From Chitinophaga qingshengii (GTDB taxonomy: Bacteria > Bacteroidota > Bacteroidia > Chitinophagales > Chitinophagaceae): a stretch of 64,000 bases of DNA. The stretch is from the NCBI RefSeq assembly GCF_014529935.1, contig NZ_JACVFC010000007.1:62001-126000 (forward strand). Direction: 5' to 3'. Shown one piece after another: positions 42,239-50,516 of this stretch. Numbering within the stretch: the stretch's first letter is position 1; each line of letters starts with the position of its first letter. Under the pieces are notes generated by a model. The model was given only the letters and a program-made list of their open reading frames with translations, ran no database searches and was not told the origin of the DNA. The position numbers and the translations under genes are program-made.

Positions 42239-43549
42239 TTGAGCCTCGATACATTATATGAAAGCCTTTGCCTGCGCAAGCGGCCTGAAGATATCGCCGT
42301 CCTGATCAGGGATGAGACAGGCGCGCATCTTTCTTCAGCAGAATTGGCATTATTGGATAAAGCAGCGTCGCTCGCGCTGCGCAACCAGGTATGGCAGTAT
42401 ACTTCCATGCTGGAATCATTTGCGGCTGTAGTGGGCGCGGAGCAACAGATTAATACGGCCATTCAGTTGTTTAAGGTAGACCATCCGAACGGTGCTGTTA
42501 CAGACCCGCAGGTAGTAGATACATTTTTAGCAACGGTGAGTCCGTTGATACATAAAAATCCTGGTTTCAGCAGTTATAAAACAGACCGGTTAAACCGCGA
42601 GGCGCGGGCCGCCGCAGGGCTGGACCTCTCCAAACGCCGGTACAATAAGTTGTTCCGTTGTTTGCGTCATTTGGAAAAGAAACTGCGTACCATGATCAGT
42701 CAGGCGGAAAAAAGCAGGTTTCAGCGTATTGGTAAACATGCGTTTGCGGAAGATATTTCCCGGGAAGATTTTATGGCAGATACCCACAGTGCCTGTTTTA
42801 TCGCCTACTATACTGCCCGTTGTAACCTGCGCAGCGAATTTACGATAGACGGGCAACAACGTCCTTACGATGAAATTGCGGATATGTTGTTGCAACGTTG
42901 TCTGCTTCATCCCGAAACGGCCAACTGGTGGGCTATTGCCCAGGTGTATGTTGCCCCGCATGTACTGGATAAACTGACGGCGGAACAACAGGGCTTTTTA
43001 CTCGGTAAATGGACTACCTTATTGCAACAAATAGCTACGCTTTTGGAAAATCTCTGGACCACCAACGAGTTTAACCAGATGACCATGGTGGTAAAGCGGG
43101 GTAATGATTCTTCTACCTGGAATAATACCGCCGCTGCCTGGAACAAGGCCCGTGATAGCTGGATAAACCTGCACTACGCCCTGGGAATGGACTTTATGCT
43201 GGATGAGATATGTTTTGGAAAAGCAATGCGGCTGATAGCCGGTGATGTGGCGGCCTGGCACCATGCCATGGGTAATAACGGCGATAAAAACCTGTTGGTA
43301 TGGAATCAGCTGCCCTTACCCTGGGAGGTATTGTCAGGAAAAACTACGTGTAACCGTGAGCGTGTGGCGGCTGCTTGCAGGAAAGTGGGGCTGGACCCAC
43401 AGCAATCCGGCTGGCTGGCGCCCAGAAAACATCAGGCAGTGCCTTTTCGTGCTACGCCGGAATTGGTGCATGGTGTTACCATTACAAATCCCTATCTTGC
43501 TAAAATATTAAAACAACACAAATACTTTTCAGGAAAAATAACTGAATAA
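42239..43549 (+). CDS. Conserved-looking protein of unknown function (436 aa)
   Basis: A 436-residue protein I do not recognise. An in-frame TAA at 42224-42226 and the absence of an ATG before codon 57 point to a TTG start at 42239. It has no signal peptide or membrane segment. It is helical, with Trp-rich stretches (NQVWQYTSMLESFAAVVGAE; ETANWWAIAQVYVAPHVL; SSTWNNTAAAWNKARDSWIN). It ends in a basic region (GWLAPRKHQAVPFRATPELV). The start lies 26 bases after the AraC gene, so it may be co-transcribed. Its stop is only 4 bases before a tRNA. Codon use resembles its neighbours. Confidence 0.65.
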   Translation: MSLDTLYESLCLRKRPEDIAVLIRDETGAHLSSAELALLDKAASLALRNQVWQYTSMLESFAAVVGAEQQINTAIQLFKVDHPNGAVTDPQVVDTFLATVSPLIHKNPGFSSYKTDRLNREARAAAGLDLSKRRYNKLFRCLRHLEKKLRTMISQAEKSRFQRIGKHAFAEDISREDFMADTHSACFIAYYTARCNLRSEFTIDGQQRPYDEIADMLLQRCLLHPETANWWAIAQVYVAPHVLDKLTAEQQGFLLGKWTTLLQQIATLLENLWTTNEFNQMTMVVKRGNDSSTWNNTAAAWNKARDSWINLHYALGMDFMLDEICFGKAMRLIAGDVAAWHHAMGNNGDKNLLVWNQLPLPWEVLSGKTTCNRERVAAACRKVGLDPQQSGWLAPRKHQAVPFRATPELVHGVTITNPYLAKILKQHKYFSGKITE

Positions 43550-43553
43550 TATT

Positions 43554-43626
43554 AACGGAGTAGTTCAGTGGCAGAACGTCCGGCACTTCATCCGGATGGA
43601 CGCAGGTTCGAGCCCTGCCTCCGTTT
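43554..43626 (+). tRNA. tRNA with atypical 8-base anticodon loop, isotype undetermined
   Basis: A full cloverleaf is visible: acceptor AACGGAG (43554-43560) with CTCCGTT (43619-43625), D stem GTTC/GAAC with loop AGTGGCA, T arm GCAGG-TTCGAGC-CCTGC (43602-43618), and no encoded CCA. The anticodon stem TCCGG/CCGGA (43579-43583, 43592-43596) encloses CACTTCAT, eight bases instead of seven, and the usual T at position 33 is missing in both the 5' and the 3' register. Read from the 3' side, TTC (Glu) falls at the anticodon place; from the 5' side, CTT. It may be a pseudo-tRNA or a non-standard decoder. Confidence 0.7.
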
Positions 43627-43638
43627 ACTTTTAAACAA

Positions 43639-43659
43639 AGGTTGCTTCCTGAGCAGCCT
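43639..43659 (+). terminator. Intrinsic terminator after the tRNA
   Basis: AGGTTGCT/AGCAGCCT stem (one G-U pair) with loop TCCTG, extended by AA/TT and followed by TTTTGTATTTT. It ends transcription about 13 bases past the tRNA. Confidence 0.75.
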
Positions 43660-43715
43660 TTTGTATTTTATATAGAATAAATTATATCTTGTTCTGATAA
43701 AACAAATAACCCTCT

Positions 43716-44759
43716 ATGAAAAAGTTCTGTTTAACCTATGGCCTCTTATTAGGCAGTGTCCTGTCATTGTCTGTTCAAGCGCAAAATTTAAACCCTCCTG
43801 TGGGTATTGGTACCACTACTCCTAATCCTGATTTTTCCCTGCATGTAGTAGGCAAGTCCCGGTTCGATGGCACTGCTCATTTTGGAGACTGGTATGATCC
43901 TAGTGTTTATGGAAAAGGTATCCAGATTTCAAGGCCTCCCGATCAGGGGGACAATCAATTCCATCTTTCTTTTATCCGCGCAGGGATAAGTGTTGCGGGG
44001 ATTGGATTTTTGAGAAACAGCAGCGTGCTCGCTATTCAGAATACAGGTGATAATGCCCAAACAAACGGCATTTTCCTGGATAGCGAAGGCCGCACAGGAA
44101 TTGGTGTGCGTAATCCCGACCAGAAGTTGCTGGTAGCCGGAAATATTGCCGTAGCCAATGTGGGCGACAAAATTGGTGTGGGCATGCATGATCAAATGGT
44201 CTATGACGGTCAAAACCAACCACATTATGGTATGCAGTGGACGCTCGATAGCTGGGCCGCCAACGAAGGTCCTACTTATTGGTTAAGCGGATACGGTGGC
44301 ATGAAGTTTTTCACCGGTGGCGCGCCACAAATGGCGATCACCCGCAACGGCAATGTCGGTATCGGCAATATTGCCCGCAGTAATCCATATAAACTCGCTG
44401 TAGAAGGCACCATCGCTGCCAGAAGGGTAAAAGTAACGCAGGAAACCTGGGCCGACTTTGTGTTTGATTCGTCCTATGTGTTGCCTTCATTGAAGGAGGT
44501 AGAACACTTTACTAAGCTCAAAGGGCATCTTCCCGGTATTCCTGCTGCTACCGAAATCGCGGAGCAAGGCCTGGATCTGGGAGATATGCAGTTACGTCAC
44601 ATGCAGAAGATCGAAGAGCTGACGCTCTATTTAATTCAGCAGCAACAGCAACTGGAAACACAACAAACCAAAATGACAGCACAGGAAGATTTGATTATCC
44701 GTTTGCAACAGCAACTAAAAGACCAGGAAAAGCGTTTGCAGGCCCTGGAAAAGAAATAA
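43716..44759 (+). CDS. Secreted tail-fibre-like protein with C-terminal coiled coil
   Basis: A 347-residue protein with a signal peptide ending QAQ near residue 22 (LTYGLLLGSVLSLSVQAQ). The body carries short beta repeats of the VGIGTTTPNPDFSLHVVGKS / GRTGIGVRNPDQKLLVAGNI / GNVGIGNIARSNPYKLAVEG type, as in trimeric tail-fibre stalks. A conserved linker then gives YVLPSLKEVEHFTKLKGHLP and LGDMQLRHMQKIEELTLYLI. The last ~60 residues are a Gln-rich coiled coil ending in Lys. Such proteins are common and multi-copy in Bacteroidota; they are probably trimeric surface fibres. No peptidase S74 catalytic dyad was noticed. Confidence 0.8.
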   Translation: MKKFCLTYGLLLGSVLSLSVQAQNLNPPVGIGTTTPNPDFSLHVVGKSRFDGTAHFGDWYDPSVYGKGIQISRPPDQGDNQFHLSFIRAGISVAGIGFLRNSSVLAIQNTGDNAQTNGIFLDSEGRTGIGVRNPDQKLLVAGNIAVANVGDKIGVGMHDQMVYDGQNQPHYGMQWTLDSWAANEGPTYWLSGYGGMKFFTGGAPQMAITRNGNVGIGNIARSNPYKLAVEGTIAARRVKVTQETWADFVFDSSYVLPSLKEVEHFTKLKGHLPGIPAATEIAEQGLDLGDMQLRHMQKIEELTLYLIQQQQQLETQQTKMTAQEDLIIRLQQQLKDQEKRLQALEKK

Positions 44760-44777
44760 GCTATCATCAGTTTATAC

Positions 44778-44807
44778 AAAGACGTTATCCCGCAGGATAA
44801 CGTCTTT
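44778..44807. terminator. Intrinsic terminator
   Basis: Perfect 13-bp stem AAAGACGTTATCC/GGATAACGTCTTT around the loop CGCA, with flanking A and T runs. It lies 19 bases after the fibre-like gene. Confidence 0.88.
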
Positions 44808-44844
44808 TTGTATCTTGCAGGCTGATGGATAAATAGCATAAAAC

Positions 44845-45729
44845 ATGGATTTTGGCGCTAACTGGCAACAATATGATCAATTGGACCTGGCCCTGCCGCC
44901 TGATGGCTGGCCTGCCGCTTCAGTCTTAAAAGGCGCGCCGGCCGATAGTGTGCTGAGAATAGGCACGTCAGGCTGGAGCCGGAAAGAGTACCCCGGTACG
45001 CTGTATCCTAAAGGAACCAAAGATATGCTGGCCACCTACAGCCAGCTGTTCAACTGCGTAGAACTGAACGCTACCCATTACAAGATTTACAGTCCCGATG
45101 ATATCCGTAAATGGGCGGAAAAAGTAAAAGGACGGGATTTTCGTTTCTGTCCGAAAGTACCGCAGTCTATCAGTCATCATAGTACTTTGTTGAATGCCGC
45201 TACGGAAACAGCCGCTTTTCTGGAAGGAATAAGAGCGTTTGAAACCCAGCTGGGACCGGTATTCCTGCAACTGAGCGAACACTTCTCTCCGGTACGTAAA
45301 CTCAACCTGTATAAATACCTGGAGCAGTTACCCCAGGATATCCGCTTTTATGTGGAAGTACGGCATCCTGATTGGTTTGGCAACGCTGCCGAAAGGGAAA
45401 CATTTTTCCGTACCCTGCATCAATTGGGTATCGGGGTAGTGATGACGGATACGCCCGACAGACGGGATTGCCTGCATATGACGCACACGATCCCGCACCT
45501 GTTCCTGCGTTTTGTTACCAAGGGCGGGCATCCGCTGGATGTAACCCGGTTACATGCCTGGAAGGAGAGGATCGATACCTGGAAAGAGCAGGGATTGCAG
45601 GATATTTATTTTTTCCTGCATGTGCATCAGGGGCAATATGAGGCGGACTTTTACCAGACGGTGAGAACGGTTTTTGGACTGGCCGGACAGCCGGCACAGC
45701 CGCAACAGCAGCAGATGTCGCTGTTTTAA
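44845..45729 (+). CDS. DUF72 family protein
   Basis: A 294-residue protein of the DUF72/YecE type, a TIM-barrel family. Landmarks: RIGTSGWSRKEYPGTLYPKG near residue 33, FNCVELNATHYKIYSPDDIR, FRFCPKVPQSISHH, FLQLSEHFSPVRKLNLYKYL, FYVEVRHPDWFGN and GVVMTDTPDRRDCLHMTHTI. The family resembles AP-endonuclease/xylose-isomerase barrels, but no enzymatic activity is established to my knowledge. It is a single gene with its own terminator upstream. Cytoplasmic. Confidence 0.9.
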   Translation: MDFGANWQQYDQLDLALPPDGWPAASVLKGAPADSVLRIGTSGWSRKEYPGTLYPKGTKDMLATYSQLFNCVELNATHYKIYSPDDIRKWAEKVKGRDFRFCPKVPQSISHHSTLLNAATETAAFLEGIRAFETQLGPVFLQLSEHFSPVRKLNLYKYLEQLPQDIRFYVEVRHPDWFGNAAERETFFRTLHQLGIGVVMTDTPDRRDCLHMTHTIPHLFLRFVTKGGHPLDVTRLHAWKERIDTWKEQGLQDIYFFLHVHQGQYEADFYQTVRTVFGLAGQPAQPQQQQMSLF

Positions 45730-45811
45730 GGCGCCGGAGATTATAACGTTCGGATAACATTTCCGCTGCCGGAAAAGTGCGAACTTACAGCATCACTAAT
45801 ACCCCAAAGTT

Positions 45812-46105
45812 ATGCGTACCCTATTAAAAGTCATTATGGATGTGACAGCCGGTAATGAAGCCATTAAGAATAACCGGCTTCCTGAAATTATCAAAGCTAC
45901 CATCGAAAAAATCAAACCTGAAGCGGCATTTTTTCTTGCAGAAGAAGGTTGCCGTACCGGTTATTTTGTATTTGATATGAAAGATCCTGCTGAGATTCCC
46001 GGGATAGCAGAACCATTTTTTATGGAGCTGAAAGCTAAACTGAGTTTCCAGCCAGTAATGAACCCGGAAGATTTGAAAAAGGGACTGGCGGCTGCCATCA
46101 AATGA
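45812..46105 (+). CDS. Small ferredoxin-like-fold protein, function unknown
   Basis: A 97-residue protein with a beta-alpha-beta rhythm: TLLKVIMDVTAGNEAIKNNR, KPEAAFFLAEEGCRTGYFVF, DMKDPAEIPGIAEPFFMELK, then FQPVMNPEDLKKGLAAAIK. It looks like a stand-alone dimeric alpha-beta-barrel (ferredoxin-like) protein of a small, widely spread family; I do not know a function. It is a single gene with a terminator hairpin 26 bases downstream. Confidence 0.7.
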   Translation: MRTLLKVIMDVTAGNEAIKNNRLPEIIKATIEKIKPEAAFFLAEEGCRTGYFVFDMKDPAEIPGIAEPFFMELKAKLSFQPVMNPEDLKKGLAAAIK

Positions 46106-46131
46106 TGACGATTTTCTGCGGAGAAAATATA

Positions 46132-46170
46132 AAAATAGCCGGTGTGACATAAAATTACACTGGCTATTTT
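46132..46170. terminator. Intrinsic terminator
   Basis: AAAATAGCC-G-GTGT pairs with ACAC-T-GGCTATTTT (one G-U pair) around an 11-base loop, with the terminal TTTT as U tract. It lies after the small ferredoxin-fold gene. Confidence 0.75.
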
Positions 46171-46270
46171 CGTCAGACCGTAAATTCAACTTCTCTTCAA
46201 AATGTTTTTTATGGCCCTGTACGTCCCGTTTTTATGATATTACTGTGTCAATACATAATATACTAACACC

Positions 46271-46306
46271 TAATTTTGCGGCGTAATCGAATCATTAGCC
46301 GCAAAA
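46271..46306 (+). promoter_or_regulatory. Promoter with overlapping dyad before the MFS gene
   Basis: TAATTTTG at 46271-46278 fits the -7 consensus. Overlapping it, TTTTGCGGC (46274-46282) and GCCGCAAAA (46298-46306) form a perfect 9-bp inverted repeat, extended inward by TAAT/ATTA with one unpaired G. The second half ends 3 bases before the ATG at 46310. It could be an operator or an RNA hairpin that masks the start region. Confidence 0.55.
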
Positions 46307-46309
46307 AAA

Positions 46310-47551
46310 ATGACCAACAGCACTGTTAAACGCATCAAAGAGCGGAATATCGGTATCGGCACCTTCCTCGCTTTTGCCATGATACCCATGTCAGGCTTCG
46401 CTACTGACATTTACATTCCCTCGCTGCCAGGTATGACCCACTCCCTCGGCATCTCAGATAGCCAGGCTCAGTTAACACTCAGCCTGTTCCTGATCAGCTA
46501 TGGCCTTTCGCAACTTTTTATCGGTGGTCTGCTCGACAGCTTCGGCCGGTATAGGATTGCCCTGGTGTCCATGTTCCTCTTTTGTATGTCCTGCGTTGTT
46601 ATCGCCAATACCCATAGCGTATACGTCGTATATGCCATGAGGATAGTTCATGGTATTACCATCGCAGCTATGGTGGTGGCTAAACGCGCCTTTTTCGTAG
46701 ACCTCTTCGCCGGCGAAAAACTAAAACATTATCTGAGCTTTTTTACCATCATATGGTCTACAGGGCCTATCGTGGCGCCTTTCATTGGAGGATACCTGGA
46801 AGAAAGTTTCGGTTGGGAATCCAACTTTTATTTCCTGGGTGGTTTTGCAGCACTGCTGTTTATACTCGAATTATTTTTCAGCGGGGAAACCATCAAACAA
46901 ACTGTTCCCTTCCATCCTGCCAGAATAGTAGCGGTATATTACGAAATGATACGCACCAGCAGCTTTACGCTGGGTATCGGCATGTTGGGACTGGCTTATT
47001 CTATGGTGATGATTTATAACATGTCTGGTCCGTTTATCATTGAACATCATTTTAACCTGTCACCCGTGATCACCGGTTATTGTTCCCTCTTCCTGGGATT
47101 TGCCTGGATGGTAGGAGGTTTCGTAGGCAAGGGTTTAATCAGCAAGCCCTTTGTCCGGAAAATGAATATCAATGTGCTGCTGCAGCTGGTATTCGCAGTG
47201 GCGCTGTGGGGAACTTCCCTGATATTTAACCAGCTATGGCCTATCCTCGTATTTGCCTTCCTGGTGCATGTGGGAGCAGGATTCACGTATAACAACTATT
47301 TCACCTACTGCCTGCAACGATTTCCCAAAAATGCGGGTATCGCCGGAGGGCTTACCGGTGGTACGGTGTATATCATCGTATCTATGCTCAGCGCCGGTAT
47401 CACCTATGTGTTGCCCGCTAAAGACGGTCAGAACCTTTCTTTCAGCTACATAGTGCTCATTGTGGCCAGCGGGCTGACGATGTACCGGGTATTGACAGTG
47501 AACAGAAAAGAAGAAGCTGCTTTACGACAGGGGACAGCGGGTGTGGTTTAA
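46310..47551 (+). CDS. MFS transporter, Bcr/CflA type
   Basis: A 413-residue protein with 12 predicted transmembrane helices. The first helix ends in FATDIYIPSLPGM, the Bcr/CflA drug-resistance hallmark. The loop 2-3 motif A appears as GGLLDSFGRYRIALVSM, and helix 5 carries IIWSTGPIVAPFIGGYLEES (motif C-like). Relatives export chloramphenicol, bicyclomycin or sulfonamides by proton antiport; the substrate here is not known. It is preceded by a strong dyad and converges with an AraC gene (4-base overlap at the stops), which may regulate it. Confidence 0.92.
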   Translation: MTNSTVKRIKERNIGIGTFLAFAMIPMSGFATDIYIPSLPGMTHSLGISDSQAQLTLSLFLISYGLSQLFIGGLLDSFGRYRIALVSMFLFCMSCVVIANTHSVYVVYAMRIVHGITIAAMVVAKRAFFVDLFAGEKLKHYLSFFTIIWSTGPIVAPFIGGYLEESFGWESNFYFLGGFAALLFILELFFSGETIKQTVPFHPARIVAVYYEMIRTSSFTLGIGMLGLAYSMVMIYNMSGPFIIEHHFNLSPVITGYCSLFLGFAWMVGGFVGKGLISKPFVRKMNINVLLQLVFAVALWGTSLIFNQLWPILVFAFLVHVGAGFTYNNYFTYCLQRFPKNAGIAGGLTGGTVYIIVSMLSAGITYVLPAKDGQNLSFSYIVLIVASGLTMYRVLTVNRKEEAALRQGTAGVV

Positions 47552-48384
47552 AGCGCTTTAAATTGGGAGACGTTGACACCCGTATACATTTTAAAAAACC
47601 GGCTGAAATGGGCGGGACTTTCAAAACCAAGTTCATAGGCGACTTCCTTGGCGGTTTTATCCGTATAAAGCAGGTGACGCTTCGCCTCCAGGACGATCCT
47701 TTGTTGGATCAGCCTGGAGGGAGCGGGCTGCTCGAGCAACGCAAAAATGTTACTCAGTGTTTTAGGCGATTTGTTTAATGCTTCTGCATAATACTTCACG
47801 CTGTGCTCTTTTTTGTAGGAACATTCCAGCAGCAGGGAGAATTTCCGGACGATATCCATTCTTTCATCAGAAAATCGCTGATAACTTTCACACTGCTGTT
47901 TGGCAGTACGCGTGGTTTTAATGATCAGGTGTTTGAGCAGCGTGCGTAACATTTCGCCCTGGAAATTATCTTTGGACCGGCATTCGGCCATGAACATTTT
48001 CTCCAGGCATTGTATTTCTCTTTTTTCTGTTTGATTTAGTTTGATGAACATAGGATGTTTGATTCCGTAAAACAGGAATCCCACACAACCTACTTCGGTA
48101 TCATGATCCACGATGCAGTAAAACTCCCGGTTAAACTGCCAGGCAACCAGGTTTTGCGGCTTTTCAAAAACAAAATGCTGAGCGGATACCAAGGGTAATA
48201 TGGAATCTTCCGGCATTATATACGACAATCCATCTATGGTCACCTGCTGTCTTTTACCTTTGTTGCAGACAAAAGTATTGATAGGCACCGTGGGCTGATG
48301 CAGCCCCGCTCCTTTAAAGTGCTGATTGTTCACATGCATCGTGAATCGCGCCAATGTTGATTTTTCTTCGTATTCGTTCACCAT
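47548..48384 (-). CDS. AraC-family transcriptional regulator
   Basis: A 278-residue protein. The N-terminal cupin-like sensing domain includes VTIDGLSYIMPEDSILPLVS and VAWQFNREFYCIVDHDTEVG, which looks like an effector pocket rich in aromatic residues. The C-terminal HTH pair is at about 175-278 (NKSPKTLSNIFALLEQPAPS; AKEVAYELGFESPAHFSRFF; YTGVNVSQFKAL). It lies 18 bases after the spondin-type lipoprotein gene on the same strand and tail to tail with the MFS pump, so it could control either. Confidence 0.88.
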   Translation of the reverse strand: MVNEYEEKSTLARFTMHVNNQHFKGAGLHQPTVPINTFVCNKGKRQQVTIDGLSYIMPEDSILPLVSAQHFVFEKPQNLVAWQFNREFYCIVDHDTEVGCVGFLFYGIKHPMFIKLNQTEKREIQCLEKMFMAECRSKDNFQGEMLRTLLKHLIIKTTRTAKQQCESYQRFSDERMDIVRKFSLLLECSYKKEHSVKYYAEALNKSPKTLSNIFALLEQPAPSRLIQQRIVLEAKRHLLYTDKTAKEVAYELGFESPAHFSRFFKMYTGVNVSQFKAL

Positions 48385-48402
48385 TTTCTAAAAGATGACC
48401 TG

Positions 48403-49704
48403 CTATTGCATCGTTACCTTCATGATGCCGGAAATGGCAGGCAGGGTAGTAAATGCGTTGGGATTGGGTACCTCCTCGATATTTTTGCTGTCCGGCTGTG
48501 GCGTGCCGCCCATGTTTACCTGGTTAACACCCGCTCCGGGGAATTGATTCAGTGCTGTTCCATTATCAAAAAGCCCGATGGTACCGGAAATATCTCCTTT
48601 CTGCATGGCATCGGCCCCATTGCCTTTTGAGGCGAAAAACCAATCATTCGATAATCCATACATGGTAGCAATAGCTACTCTGTCTCCTGAAGTTACACTC
48701 AATTGTTGAGAAACCTTACTACCCGCCTGATTACCGATTTTAGGCAACAGTACCGTACTACCGGACGCTGCTAGTATATACACGTTTTTAACACCCTGAA
48801 CGGTTTTCAGGTAGGCCGCCAAATCGCTGGCATCACCGGTTTGTGCGAGCTTTTTTAATCCTTTGCCGGCATCCATCTGCCCGGTTTTATAAATAGGATT
48901 GTCAATACCATTGTACACCACCACCAATACAGGCGATAACGGTGTGAAGATGCCGGTTTGTCCGCTGATGTAGTTGCCCAATACGCTGTTATCACCCATT
49001 TCGGCCAGGTTAGTTAACCCGTTGGCACTGGGTTTGGTAGGGTCGTACAGGGGAGTGGGAGAGAGCAGGTTGCCGCCGGCGATATAGGATACTGCCCATA
49101 CGCCCGGACTAAATGGCGTTGGATTGGTAGTGTTCCCGGAGGTATTCGTAATGGTCAGGGTGAAAATGGAATTGCCATTATAATGGAGGGAGGCCTTCAT
49201 CAGGGATGGTGCCGGCGCATAGGTATTCCCCTGGCTATCGGTTCCATTTACCTCCGTTACATTTTTGGGTGTACTTTCAGCGGTCCCCGGATGTGCTACC
49301 ATTGCGCCAGGGGATTGATTGATCCGGGTACCGTTGTCCCATAGTTTAATCTGACCGGATACATCGCCTTCAACCGGTGTACCATCATCCTTAAAAACCT
49401 TGATACCCGGATTGGCTGGTGCAAAGAAAAGGTCGTTAGACCATCCATACATGGTAGCAAAAGAAACGGCTTGCCCCTTTCCGGCGGAAAACTGAATGGA
49501 GATAGACTCTCCGGGCATAACAACCGGCGAGGCGCCGCCGTTCTTAAACAGCCCGGATTCTACCAGTGGCCGGGAGTCCAGTACATTTTCTATCGTTATT
49601 GTCGCGGAAGATGGCATGTTCATATCACCATCGTCTTTGCTGCATGCGGACAAGAACAGGGAAATACCTGCCAGGGCTGCCCATCCCGGATATTTGTTTT
49701 TCAT
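48403..49704 (-). CDS. Spondin_N-type lipoprotein with two repeats
   Basis: About 433 residues from the ATG with complement 49702-49704, which opens a lipoprotein signal (WAALAGISLFLSAC, lipobox LSAC at Cys21). Two spondin_N-like modules follow. The first has SFATMYGWSNDLFFAP and IKLWDNGTRINQSPGA; the second has AIATMYGLSNDWFFAS and IGLFDNGTALNQFPGAG. In spondins this fold binds a metal at acidic loops; the DNGT element could serve here. It is an outer-membrane or surface protein of unknown role. It precedes an AraC gene by 18 bases. Confidence 0.78.
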   Translation of the reverse strand: MKNKYPGWAALAGISLFLSACSKDDGDMNMPSSATITIENVLDSRPLVESGLFKNGGASPVVMPGESISIQFSAGKGQAVSFATMYGWSNDLFFAPANPGIKVFKDDGTPVEGDVSGQIKLWDNGTRINQSPGAMVAHPGTAESTPKNVTEVNGTDSQGNTYAPAPSLMKASLHYNGNSIFTLTITNTSGNTTNPTPFSPGVWAVSYIAGGNLLSPTPLYDPTKPSANGLTNLAEMGDNSVLGNYISGQTGIFTPLSPVLVVVYNGIDNPIYKTGQMDAGKGLKKLAQTGDASDLAAYLKTVQGVKNVYILAASGSTVLLPKIGNQAGSKVSQQLSVTSGDRVAIATMYGLSNDWFFASKGNGADAMQKGDISGTIGLFDNGTALNQFPGAGVNQVNMGGTPQPDSKNIEEVPNPNAFTTLPAISGIMKVTMQ

Positions 49705-49818
49705 ACTTGTGTCAATTAAGGATGAAAACAAAGATAAAGGTCGATGCAGGGCGTTTCGGTATCTATATTTCCCTCAGACTTGACGAATTTTCCCGAATAT
49801 ATGTGAAAATCGAGCTGA

Positions 49819-50439
49819 TCAGTCAGCCATGGGATTGGCTTTTAGATTGGTAACCAGGTTCACGTGCTGAATATGCTGATCCCTGAAAGTGGCCAGTAGT
49901 TTTTTAACATGCTGGTAAGGGGCTTCATTATCGGCTTTTACACAGTATTTCAGGGAACGAAGCTGCTCATGCTGTGCGGAGGTGGCATATTCCAGCCATA
50001 CGGCTACCTCATTGGCAGTACTGTCGGTAGGAATGCCGGTTTCGATGGCATGCCCTTTCCGCTGACCGGCGCTCATGGCCAGATAGTTTTTCAGGTGTTT
50101 CAGTTCTGTGCCAATACTGGTACCGATTACAAAATTGTATTTCTCTCCGGCAGTGAGGCCCAGCTTAAACTGCTTGTCCAACGCATCGATGAGCTGTTGC
50201 CGTTTGGGTTGCCCGTCCATATCAAAGAATACCCTGCCTTTTTTATCCATCGTGAAGAGTATCACATCTGAATCAGGCAATAGCTGGGTATTGATGGAGG
50301 AGGGTGTTACCACCGCTACGGGTTCGGCTGGTTTGAAACGGGTAGCCAGCATAAAAAAAGTGAGGAGCAGGAACACCATGTCTGTCATGGCTGTCATATC
50401 TACGAGCGTGCTCTTGCGGGTAACTTTTGACCTTGGCAT
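49819..50439 (-). CDS. Lone ExbD/TolR-like protein
   Basis: About 206 residues from the ATG with complement 50437-50439, giving the normal start MPRSKVTRKSTLVDMTAMTD. The single transmembrane segment MVFLLLTFFMLATRF with the proton-path Asp just before it (VDMTAMTD) is the ExbD/TolR signature. The periplasmic part (FTMDKKGRVFFDMDGQPKRQ, YCVKADNEAPYQHVKKLLAT) matches the ExbD domain of Bacteroidota, with an insert of about 50 residues between. No exbB, tonB or tolQ gene is adjacent, so it must work with a distant MotA/TolQ/ExbB partner. Confidence 0.82.
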   Translation of the reverse strand: MPRSKVTRKSTLVDMTAMTDMVFLLLTFFMLATRFKPAEPVAVVTPSSINTQLLPDSDVILFTMDKKGRVFFDMDGQPKRQQLIDALDKQFKLGLTAGEKYNFVIGTSIGTELKHLKNYLAMSAGQRKGHAIETGIPTDSTANEVAVWLEYATSAQHEQLRSLKYCVKADNEAPYQHVKKLLATFRDQHIQHVNLVTNLKANPMAD

Positions 50440-50516
50440 AAGTGGATCTTTTAGCAACAAAATTCCGCTGAATGCCAATGGTAAGAAAGGTACGTTTACG
50501 CCTTTTTATGATACTT

